Translations under genes and position numbers: made by a program
NCBI RefSeq assembly: GCF_023078375.1
Contig: NZ_CP095554.1
Location: 1,550,001 to 1,614,000, forward strand
Direction: 5' to 3'
Length of the DNA stretch: 64,000 nt
Source of the DNA: Roseomonas gilardii subsp. gilardii
GTDB taxonomy: Bacteria; Pseudomonadota; Alphaproteobacteria; Acetobacterales; Acetobacteraceae
Shown: positions 57,380 through 64,000 of the stretch, one piece after another
How positions within the stretch are numbered: the first letter of the stretch is position 1
Layout of the letters: every line of letters starts with the position of its first letter
The notes under the pieces: generated by a model
Database searches by the model: none
The model's input: only the letters and a program-made list of their open reading frames with translations
What the model was told of the DNA's origin: nothing

Positions 57380-58768
57380 ATGTCCCTGACCCGACGTGCC
57401 GCGCTCGCCGCGGCGGCCAGCCTGCCCCTCGCCCCGCCCGCCCTGCGGGCCCAGCCCCCGGAAGGCGCCCCCGCCGGGGAGAAGCGCCTGTTCGATGCCG
57501 GGCTCTGGCGCCTGCCCAACGGGCTGCGCGTCGCGCATATCGAGAACCGCCGGGCGCCGGTGGTGGCGCACTACCTCTATTACGGCGTCGGCGCCGGGGA
57601 CGACCCGGCCGGCCGTTCCGGCACCGCCCATTTCCTCGAACACATGATGTTCAAGGGCAGCCCCAACGTCGCCTCGGGCGAGTTCAACCAGCGCGTGGCG
57701 CGGGAGGGCGGGCAGGACAACGCCTATACCTCCCGCGACGTGACCGCCTATCACCAGACGGTCGAGGCTTCCCGCCTCCAGCTCATGGCGATGATGGAGG
57801 CCGACCGGATGCGGGCGGTGACGCTGCCGGAGGCGGAGGTCGAGCCGGAGCGCAACGTGATCCTGGAGGAGCGGCGGCAGCGCACCGACGCCAATCCGCG
57901 CGCCCGGTTCCAGGAGGCCTACCACGCCGCCATGTGGGGCCCGCAGCACTGGCACGGCCGCCCGATCATCGGCTGGGAGCAGGACATCCGGGCGATCTCG
58001 CGCCAGGACCTGCTGGATTTCCACAGCCACTGGTACGCGCCGGGCAACGGCGTGCTGGTGGTCTGCGGCGCGGTGAGCGAGGAGGAGCTGCGCCGGGTGG
58101 TGGAGGCCGAGTATGGCGGCATCCCCGCCCGCGAACTGGCGACCCAGGAGCCCGGACGCGGCCGTGCCGCGCCGCCCGTGGCGCCGCTGGAGGCGCGGCT
58201 GGTGCGCAACGACCCCCAGGTGCGGGAGGCGCAGTACCTGCGCTCCTGGATCGCGCCCAGCCTGACCTGGGGCGAGACCGGCCTGGCCGAACCGCTGGAG
58301 GTGCTGGCGCACCTCTTCGGCGGCGGCCCCGGCTCGCGCCTGCACCGGGCGCTGGTGGAGACGGGCATCGCCGTCTCGGCCGGCTGCTACTACGATTCCG
58401 ACGATCTCGGGGCCGGCTCGCTGATGCTCTATGCCACGCCGCGGCGCGACATCGCCCCGGCGAAGCTGGAGGCGGCGATGGAGGCCGAGGTGGCGAAGCT
58501 GCTGGACCAGGGCGTGACCGGGCCGGAGGTCGCCCGCTCCAAGCGGCAGGTGACGGCGGGCGCGCTGCTGGCCCTGGACGGGCTGGGCTCGGCGCCCCGC
58601 ATGTTCGGCCATGTTCTTTCCATCGGGCTGGGGCCGGAGGTGGTGGAGTTCTGGCCCACCCGCATCCGCGCCGTGACCGAGGCCCAGGTGGCCGCCGCCG
58701 CCCGCGCCGTCTTCACCCATCCCTCCATCACGGGCTGGCTGCTGCCCGAGGGCGTGAGCGCATCGTGA
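57380..58768 (+). CDS. M16 (pitrilysin) family zinc peptidase, catalytic subunit
   Basis: 462 residues with a twin-Arg-like export signal (MSLTRRAALAAAASLPLAPP, cleavage near residue 25). The inverted zinc motif HxxEH is HFLEH at 84-88 and the third ligand Glu lies in EPERNVILEERRQ about 75 residues later. M16 peptidases clip unfolded peptides inside a closed chamber; in the periplasm they clear signal or misfolded peptides. The downstream gene overlaps by four bases (GTGA) and encodes the non-catalytic partner, so the two form a heterodimer of the kind known for M16B pairs. Its 5' region is occupied by the dispersed hairpin element. Confidence 0.95.
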   Translation: MSLTRRAALAAAASLPLAPPALRAQPPEGAPAGEKRLFDAGLWRLPNGLRVAHIENRRAPVVAHYLYYGVGAGDDPAGRSGTAHFLEHMMFKGSPNVASGEFNQRVAREGGQDNAYTSRDVTAYHQTVEASRLQLMAMMEADRMRAVTLPEAEVEPERNVILEERRQRTDANPRARFQEAYHAAMWGPQHWHGRPIIGWEQDIRAISRQDLLDFHSHWYAPGNGVLVVCGAVSEEELRRVVEAEYGGIPARELATQEPGRGRAAPPVAPLEARLVRNDPQVREAQYLRSWIAPSLTWGETGLAEPLEVLAHLFGGGPGSRLHRALVETGIAVSAGCYYDSDDLGAGSLMLYATPRRDIAPAKLEAAMEAEVAKLLDQGVTGPEVARSKRQVTAGALLALDGLGSAPRMFGHVLSIGLGPEVVEFWPTRIRAVTEAQVAAAARAVFTHPSITGWLLPEGVSAS

Positions 58769-60072
58769 CCTCTGCTTCCCTGACCCCGCCGCCCTCGCAT
58801 CCGCAGGCCGGCTTCTCCCTGCCGATCCGCGAGGTCACCGCGCCCGGCGGGCTTTCCGCCTGGCTGGCCGAGGACCATTCCGTGCCGGTGGTGTCGCTGG
58901 CCTGGAGCTGGTCGGGCGGCGCCTCGCTCGATCCCGAGGGGCAGGAGGGCGCCGCCGCCCTCGCCGCCGCCCTGCTGACGGAGGGGGCGGGCGACCTGCC
59001 CGCCGCGCAGTTCCAGGACGCGCTGCGCGATGCCGCGATCGGGCTTTCCTTCCACGGCGACCGCGACGGCTTCGAGGGCGGCTTCCGCGCGCTGAGCGAT
59101 GCGCTGCCGGAGGCGATGCGGCTGGCGCGGCTGGCCATGCTCGCGCCGCGCTTCGATGCCGAGGCGGTGGAGCGGGTGCGGGCGCGGGCCATCGCCGGCG
59201 CGCGGCAACAGCTCGAAGGCCCGCGCGGTCAGGCGAACCGGGCCTTCTGGGCCCAGAGCTTCCCGGGCAGCCCCTATGGCCGCATGCCCGGCGGCACGGC
59301 GGAAAGCCTCGCCGCCCTGCCTGCCGAAGCGATCCGGGCCGCCGCCGCGCGGCATCTGCGCCGGGACGGGCTGGTGATCGCCGCCGCCGGGGCGATCACG
59401 GCGGAGGCCTTCTCCGCCCTGCTGGCCGAGGTCTTCGGCGCCCTGCCGGAAGGCCAGGCGCCCGAGGCGCCGCCGCTGCCGGACTTCGCCCTGCCGGCCC
59501 TGGCCGGGCCGGGACCGGTGGTGGTGCCGGTGGATGCGCCGCAATGTGCCGTGCTCTTCGGCCAGCCCGGCCTGCCGGTGCGCGACCCGGACTGGGAGGC
59601 GGCGCAGGTGGCGCTGCGCGTGCTGGGCGGCGGTGGCTTCTCCTCCCGCCTGATGCAGGAGGTGCGGGTCAAGCGCGGCCTGTCCTACGGCATCGGCGCC
59701 GGGCTGGACGTGATCGCGGGGCAGGGCCTCGTCACCGGCTCCGTGGCCACGGAGAATGCCCGCGTCACGGAGACGCTGAACGTGCTGCGCGCCGAATGGG
59801 CGCATATGGCGGCGGAGGGGCCGACCCAGGCGGAACTGGAGGAGGCGGTCTCCTACCTCACCGGCAGCCTGCCCTTGCAGTTCACCGACAGCCGGCGCAC
59901 CGCCTCCATCCTGATGGGCCAGCGCCGCAACGGAAGGCCGGCGGACTGGCTGGCGAAGCGGCCGGAACGGCTGGCGGCCCTGACCCGCGATGGCGTGGCG
60001 AAGGTGGCGGCGCGCCTGCTGCAGCCCGGCCGCCTGGGCGCGGTGGTGGCGGGGAAGCCGGAAGGGATCTGA
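58765..60072 (+). CDS. M16 family protein, non-catalytic partner subunit
   Basis: 435 residues starting at the GTG at 58765, which overlaps the stop codon of the catalytic subunit. The M16 fold is evident (PGGLSAWLAEDHSVPVVSLA near the start, RVKRGLSYGIGAGLDV late), but the HxxEH zinc motif is absent; the equivalent region reads ALLTEGAGDLPA. The late R/Y motif (RGLSYGIG) used for substrate binding is retained. Together this is the usual division of labour between the two halves of a bacterial M16 heterodimer. No signal peptide is visible, unlike the partner, which is odd for a complex in one compartment; an internal or unusual signal, or cytoplasmic assembly, cannot be excluded. Confidence 0.93.
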   Translation: MTSASLTPPPSHPQAGFSLPIREVTAPGGLSAWLAEDHSVPVVSLAWSWSGGASLDPEGQEGAAALAAALLTEGAGDLPAAQFQDALRDAAIGLSFHGDRDGFEGGFRALSDALPEAMRLARLAMLAPRFDAEAVERVRARAIAGARQQLEGPRGQANRAFWAQSFPGSPYGRMPGGTAESLAALPAEAIRAAAARHLRRDGLVIAAAGAITAEAFSALLAEVFGALPEGQAPEAPPLPDFALPALAGPGPVVVPVDAPQCAVLFGQPGLPVRDPDWEAAQVALRVLGGGGFSSRLMQEVRVKRGLSYGIGAGLDVIAGQGLVTGSVATENARVTETLNVLRAEWAHMAAEGPTQAELEEAVSYLTGSLPLQFTDSRRTASILMGQRRNGRPADWLAKRPERLAALTRDGVAKVAARLLQPGRLGAVVAGKPEGI

Positions 60073-60146
60073 CCTGCCGCGCGGGGCTGGGCTGCGACCT
60101 CTGTCGGGCGGGGGGCCTGCAACGCCCGCGCCCGTTCCTGCGCTGG

Positions 60147-60181
60147 GTCAGGCGAGATTGCCCGCGCGGAGCGGGCCTGAC
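60147..60181. other. Hairpin in the leader before pgi
   Basis: Outer arms GTCAGG (60147-60152) and CCTGAC (60176-60181) enclose an inner stem GCCCGC / GCGGGC (60160-60165, 60171-60176), sharing one base at the junction. It ends 28 bases before the pgi start, so it could be the terminator of the M16 pair or a leader structure of pgi. Confidence 0.4.
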
Positions 60182-60208
60182 GGACCGGAAATGGGAGAGG
60201 GGAATCGC

Positions 60209-61852
60209 ATGCCGCAGGATGCCGCCGACGCCACCGCGAAGTGGACGGAGATCGCCTCCCTGGCACGGGCGCCGGGGGCCTCGGCGATCCGCCCGCTCTT
60301 CGCCGCCGATCCGGGCCGGGCGGAGCGCTTCACCTTCCGCGCCGGCGGGGTGCTGCTGGACCTGTCCAAGACTTCCATCGCCCCGGAGGTGATGCAGGCG
60401 CTGCTGGGCCTGGCGCGGGCGCGCGACGTGGCCGGACGGCGCCGGGCCATGGCGGCGGGCGAGCGGATCAACACGACCGAGGACCGGGCCGTGCTGCACA
60501 TGGCGCTGCGGGCGCCGCGCGGCACCTTCCGGGCGCTGGAGCGGGATGGGGAGGAGGACGCCTCCGCCAGCGTGAACGACACGCTGGAGGAGATGCGGGC
60601 CTTCACCCTGCGGACCCATGCGGGCCAGCCCTATACGGATGTGGTGAATATCGGCATCGGCGGCTCGGATCTCGGGCCGCAGATGGTGGTGCGGGCGCTG
60701 CACCGGCATGACAGCCCGATGCGGGCGCACTGGCTCTCCAATGCCGATGGCCATGCCTGGGAGGCGCTGCGGCACCAGCTCGACCCGGCGCGGACGCTGG
60801 TGCTGATCGCGTCCAAGACCTTCACCACCGCCGAGACCATGTCCAACGCGCATCTCGTGCGCGACTGGCTGCGCGCCACGCTGGGGGAGGCGGGCAACCG
60901 GCATCTCGTGGCGCTCTCCACCAACCGGAAGGCCACGGCGGAGTTCGGCGTGCCGGAGGACCAGGTCTTCGGCTTCCGCGACTGGGTGGGCGGGCGCTTC
61001 AGCCTCTGGTCGGCGGTGGGGCTTTCCATCGCGCTGTCCTGCGGCTGGCTGGCCTTCGAGCGCCTCCTGGCCGGGGCGCGGGCGATGGACGAGCATTTCC
61101 TCGCCGCGCCGGACGCGGAGAACCTGCCGCTGCTGATGGCGCTGGCCGAGGTCTGGCATGTGGACGGGCTGGGCTATGGCACCCGCGCGGTGCTGCCCTA
61201 TGACGAGCGGCTCGCCCGCTTCCCGGCGCATCTGCAACAACTGGAAATGGAATCCCTCGGCAAGCGCGTGACGCTGGAGGGGCTGCCGGTGACGCACAAC
61301 ACCGGGGCGGTGGTCTTCGGCGAGCCGGGCACCAATGCGCAGCATTCCTTCATGCAACTGCTGCACCAGGGCACCACGCCGGTGCCGGCGGATATCGTGC
61401 TGGTGGCGCGGCCGGACCACCACTTCCCGGCCAGCCATCGCCTGCTGCTGGCCAATGGGCTGGCCCAGGCCGAGGCATTGCTGCGCGGCCGCGATGCCGA
61501 GGAGGTGCGGGCCGAGATGATGAAGGCCGGCAAGTCCGCGGCGGAGGTGGAGGCGCTGCTGCCGCACCGGCTCTTCCCCGGGGACCGGCCGAGCACCACG
61601 ATCCTGATCCCGGAACTGACGCCCTTCACCCTGGGGCAGCTCGTGGCGCTGTACGAACACAAGGTCTTCTGCCTCGGCGCGCTGTGGGACGTGAATGCCT
61701 TCGACCAATGGGGCGTGGAACTGGGCAAGCAACTCGCCAGTGCCATCCTGCCGGAGCTCACGGGACCGGTGGGGCCGGGGCATGACGGTTCCACCGCCGC
61801 GCTGATCGGCGCGCTGAAGCGGCTCTGGCCGGAGGGAACGGGCCAGGGCTAG
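60209..61852 (+). CDS. pgi: Glucose-6-phosphate isomerase
   Basis: 547 residues, the normal Pgi length. It interconverts glucose-6-phosphate and fructose-6-phosphate. Conserved segments are IGIGGSDLGPQMV, SKTFTTAETMSNA, the active-site HNTGAVVFGEPGTNAQHSF region and the C-terminal NAFDQWGVELGKQLA. The ATG at 60209 follows GAGAGGGG. In an Entner-Doudoroff organism Pgi mainly recycles fructose-6-phosphate into zwf/edd. Confidence 0.97.
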   Translation: MPQDAADATAKWTEIASLARAPGASAIRPLFAADPGRAERFTFRAGGVLLDLSKTSIAPEVMQALLGLARARDVAGRRRAMAAGERINTTEDRAVLHMALRAPRGTFRALERDGEEDASASVNDTLEEMRAFTLRTHAGQPYTDVVNIGIGGSDLGPQMVVRALHRHDSPMRAHWLSNADGHAWEALRHQLDPARTLVLIASKTFTTAETMSNAHLVRDWLRATLGEAGNRHLVALSTNRKATAEFGVPEDQVFGFRDWVGGRFSLWSAVGLSIALSCGWLAFERLLAGARAMDEHFLAAPDAENLPLLMALAEVWHVDGLGYGTRAVLPYDERLARFPAHLQQLEMESLGKRVTLEGLPVTHNTGAVVFGEPGTNAQHSFMQLLHQGTTPVPADIVLVARPDHHFPASHRLLLANGLAQAEALLRGRDAEEVRAEMMKAGKSAAEVEALLPHRLFPGDRPSTTILIPELTPFTLGQLVALYEHKVFCLGALWDVNAFDQWGVELGKQLASAILPELTGPVGPGHDGSTAALIGALKRLWPEGTGQG

Positions 61853-61901
61853 GCTCCTCTCCGGGAGGCGCCCGGGAGCGGCGCCGGGAGGGGAGAGGCC
61901 C

Positions 61902-62912
61902 ATGGAAAGGATCGGTGTCGCGGTGGTGGGGCTGGGCCCCGCCGCCCAGCCGCATGCGCGCAGCCTGCTGGACCTGTCGGACCGGGCCGAGGTCGTCTGG
62001 GCCGCCAGCCGGACGCGGGAGCGGGCGGAGGCTTTCGCGCGGGACTTCCCCTTTCCCGCCACCACCGACATCGGGGCCGCCATCGCCGATCCGCGGGTGC
62101 GGGCGGTGCTGGTGCTCACCCCGCCGGCGGCGCATCTGGAGGTGGCGCGGCGCTGCCTCGATGCGGGCAAGCATGTGCTGGTGGAAAAGCCGCTGGAGCT
62201 GGACGCGGCCAGGGGAGGGATCCTGGTCGAGGCCGCGCGGCGGGCCGGGCTCTGCCTCGGCGTGATGCTGCAGCACCGCTTCCGCCCCGCCAGCCTGAGG
62301 CTGCGCGCGGTGCTGGAGGGTGGGGCGCTGGGCGCGGTGCAGGCGGCCTCGATGAGCGTGCCCTGGTGGCGGCCGCAGAGCTATTATGACGAGCCCGGGC
62401 GCGGCACGCGGGCGCGCGATGGCGGCGGCGTGCTGCTGACCCAGGCGATCCATACGCTGGACCTGTTCCGCTCCCTGGTTGGGATCAGCGCCGTGACGGC
62501 GGCGGAGGCACGCACCACGGCCCTGCACCGGATGGAGACGGAGGACTATGTCGCCGCCCTGCTGCGCCTGGGGAATGGCGCGCCGGGGATGCTGATGGCC
62601 ACCACCGCCTTTCCGCCGGGGCAGCCGGAGCGGATCGAGGTGATCGGCGCCGGGGGCTCGGCCAGCCTGGTCGGCGGGGCGCTGGACCTCGCCTGGGCCG
62701 ATGGGCGGCGGGAGCATGTCGAGGCCGAGGGCAGCACCGGCAGCGGGGCGAACATCATGGACTTCCCGCATGACGCGCACCGGGCGCTGATCGCCGATTT
62801 CCTCGATGCCTGCCGGGCGGGCAGGGCGCCCGCCGTGTCCGGGGAGGAGGCGCTGGAATCGCAGCGCTGGGTGGAGCGCATCCTGACGCGGGCGGCGGAG
62901 GGCCGGGCTTAA
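61902..62912 (+). CDS. Gfo/Idh/MocA-family oxidoreductase
   Basis: 336 residues. An N-terminal Rossmann domain (GVAVVGLGPAAQPHARSL; the usual GxGxxG is G-L-G-P-A-A) and the family hallmark EKPLELD (EKP) lead into the C-terminal alpha/beta domain with GGGVLLTQAIHTLDLFRSL, where His supplies the usual catalytic residue. These NAD(P)-dependent enzymes oxidise or reduce sugars, inositols or related hydroxy compounds. The ATG at 61902 follows a GGGAGGGGAG ribosome binding site, 49 bases after pgi, so cotranscription is likely. Substrate unknown. Confidence 0.9.
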   Translation: MERIGVAVVGLGPAAQPHARSLLDLSDRAEVVWAASRTRERAEAFARDFPFPATTDIGAAIADPRVRAVLVLTPPAAHLEVARRCLDAGKHVLVEKPLELDAARGGILVEAARRAGLCLGVMLQHRFRPASLRLRAVLEGGALGAVQAASMSVPWWRPQSYYDEPGRGTRARDGGGVLLTQAIHTLDLFRSLVGISAVTAAEARTTALHRMETEDYVAALLRLGNGAPGMLMATTAFPPGQPERIEVIGAGGSASLVGGALDLAWADGRREHVEAEGSTGSGANIMDFPHDAHRALIADFLDACRAGRAPAVSGEEALESQRWVERILTRAAEGRA

Positions 62913-62955
62913 AGCATGATCCGCGCGAGCGGAAGCGCGCCGCTTTGGGCCACGC

Positions 62956-63954
62956 TCAGGCCGCCCCCCGCCCCATGGGCGAAGTGCCGGACGCCACCCC
63001 TTGTGCCGGATCGGATGCCGCATCCCCCATCAGGCGGGAGAAGCTGTCGGCAGGCCGGTTCTGCATCTCGTCGAAGACCAGTTCCTCCGGCCGGCGCGTC
63101 AGCCGGATCCGGGTGCTGCCTTCGGCCTGTTCGATGAAACTGTCGAGATGCGTGAAGTTCTGCTGCGTCAGGTCGAGGACCGGCTCGCGGGACTGCTGCA
63201 TCTTCTCGCGGAAACCCAAGGCGGTACCGTAGCTCGACATGTATTCGACGAGGCGGCGGAAGAGTTTCGGCAGCAGGCAGGCTCCGTCCGTGATCACCGC
63301 GAGGCTGTCGGCATCGAAGCCGGCATTGGTCCTGTCCTCGGGCCAGAGTCCCAGCCCTGCCGTCCGGGCCTGGGCCACGGCCGCAGTCAGGCTGTCGCGC
63401 AGATCGCGGAACAGGCCGGTGTAGAAGGTCGGATAGGCGAGGCCCTGGCGCAGAGCGATGATATTGTAGCTCTTCGCGAGATAGGCCGTGTCGAGGAAGA
63501 CCGGCTCCCCGACAGCGAAGGGCGAGGAGCCGGCATGGACGAAGGCGACCGGGCGGCCGTTCTTCTCGACCGAGCGAGCCAGGATATGGCCGGGTGTGCT
63601 GTCCCGGGCCGAGACCACGGTGTTCCGGCCCTCGTCCCAGACCACCCCGGTGATCCCGGCAAAGTCCAGCAGCAGCTCCTGCGCCCGTTCCGCCCATCGC
63701 CGCGGCTGGTGATAGACGCCGCCGCCGCTCGGCGGGCTGTAATGGGTCTCCAGCGCGTCGATCGCCTCGATGCGGAGCTGGACATGGCCCCGGGCGTTGA
63801 TCCGGGGGCGGAAGCCGCCCAGCCTGCCCAGCTGCGCAGGATCGTCGGGGGCGAAACGGATGGAGTCGCCATCGGGCGAGTATCCCGTGACGTGGAACCG
63901 GCCGGGGATGGACCAGAAGGGCATGATTCCGTCTTCGTCCCAGACTTGCCGCAT
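62956..63954 (-). CDS. Staphylococcal nuclease-like (thermonuclease family) protein
   Basis: 332 residues. The first ~220 match the SNase OB-fold pattern: GYSPDGDSIRF (Asp30), LRIEAIDALETHY (Arg61, Asp66, Glu69, matching the Arg/Asp/Glu active-site strand), a GRPVAFVHAG segment with a candidate second Arg, then GLAYPTFYTG and ARTAGLGLW. A ~110-residue C-terminal extension follows that is not part of the nuclease core. No signal peptide is seen. The ATG at 63954 has no ribosome binding site; an ATG at 63924 (MPFWSIPGRF) is a realistic alternative. The upstream 45 bases are markedly AT-rich, consistent with a promoter. It converges on the Gfo/Idh/MocA gene. Nuclease activity is predicted, not shown. 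Confidence 0.78.
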   Translation of the reverse strand: MRQVWDEDGIMPFWSIPGRFHVTGYSPDGDSIRFAPDDPAQLGRLGGFRPRINARGHVQLRIEAIDALETHYSPPSGGGVYHQPRRWAERAQELLLDFAGITGVVWDEGRNTVVSARDSTPGHILARSVEKNGRPVAFVHAGSSPFAVGEPVFLDTAYLAKSYNIIALRQGLAYPTFYTGLFRDLRDSLTAAVAQARTAGLGLWPEDRTNAGFDADSLAVITDGACLLPKLFRRLVEYMSSYGTALGFREKMQQSREPVLDLTQQNFTHLDSFIEQAEGSTRIRLTRRPEELVFDEMQNRPADSFSRLMGDAASDPAQGVASGTSPMGRGAA

Positions 63955-64000
63955 GAATTTTAATTCTATGACGAAATGAAAAATGCCGGCGATGACGATT

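Overview
This is a high-GC stretch of bacterial chromosome with tightly packed genes and short intergenic gaps. The gene content (Entner-Doudoroff edd-zwf pair plus pgi, alphaproteobacterial-type sdhCDAB, HrcA, RND efflux, H-NOX/EAL signalling, YcaO-TfuA) points to an aerobic alphaproteobacterium, most likely Acetobacteraceae (Roseomonas-like). That placement is inferred from composition and gene families, not from a marker gene. I saw no rRNA or tRNA gene, insertion sequence, prophage or CRISPR array.

Layout. 1-614: a truncated Pro/Ala-rich unknown gene. 1046-3266: SDR plus aldehyde dehydrogenase operon. 3566-4258 and 8913-10328: an OmpR-type response regulator and a HAMP histidine kinase on the same strand, separated by an opposite-strand block holding a NitT/TauT-type ABC transporter (4280-7356) and an Ldh-family dehydrogenase (7523-8647). 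A DegP/Do protease follows the kinase. 12093-15402: edd-zwf. 15425-19166: a GntR/FCD regulator divergent from a FAH-family hydrolase, a 2-keto-3-deoxygluconate-type permease and an SDR, together a probable 2-keto-3-deoxy sugar acid module. 19546-20631: hrcA. 21132-24561: aspartate:alanine antiporter plus aspartate 4-decarboxylase. 24626-27176: an H-NOX sensor translationally coupled to a PAS-(degenerate GGDEF)-EAL phosphodiesterase. 27431-33180: LysR regulator, two M20-type amidohydrolases and an orphan peptide-binding protein. 33241-37628: RND efflux pair.

39426-47380 holds the most unusual locus. It is a five-gene minus-strand operon in which the first four genes overlap or almost touch: SAM-adenylate cyclase-ATPase-TPR regulator, YcaO, TfuA, a thermolysin-like HExxH protein, and a small protein ending in hexapeptide repeats. 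A LuxR-type regulator is divergent upstream and a Crp/Fnr regulator lies downstream. It is a candidate uncharacterised thioamidation (RiPP or protein-modifying) system. The rest is housekeeping: mutL, a DUF2171 protein, sdhBADC, a glycine-zipper lipoprotein, asd, a paired M16 peptidase, pgi, a Gfo/Idh/MocA oxidoreductase and an SNase-like protein.

Two cross-cutting observations matter. First, three otherwise conserved genes (cyclase regulator, tfuA, sdhC) each carry a single -1 frameshift at a G/C homopolymer, and each would be restored by one extra base. Because sdhC is among them, assembly undercalls are the leading explanation. Second, two ~300-bp intergenic regions (19201-19505 and 57018-57294) are diverged copies of one element with five hairpins. 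Three of the stems are kept by paired, compensatory substitutions, which suggests a dispersed structured repeat.
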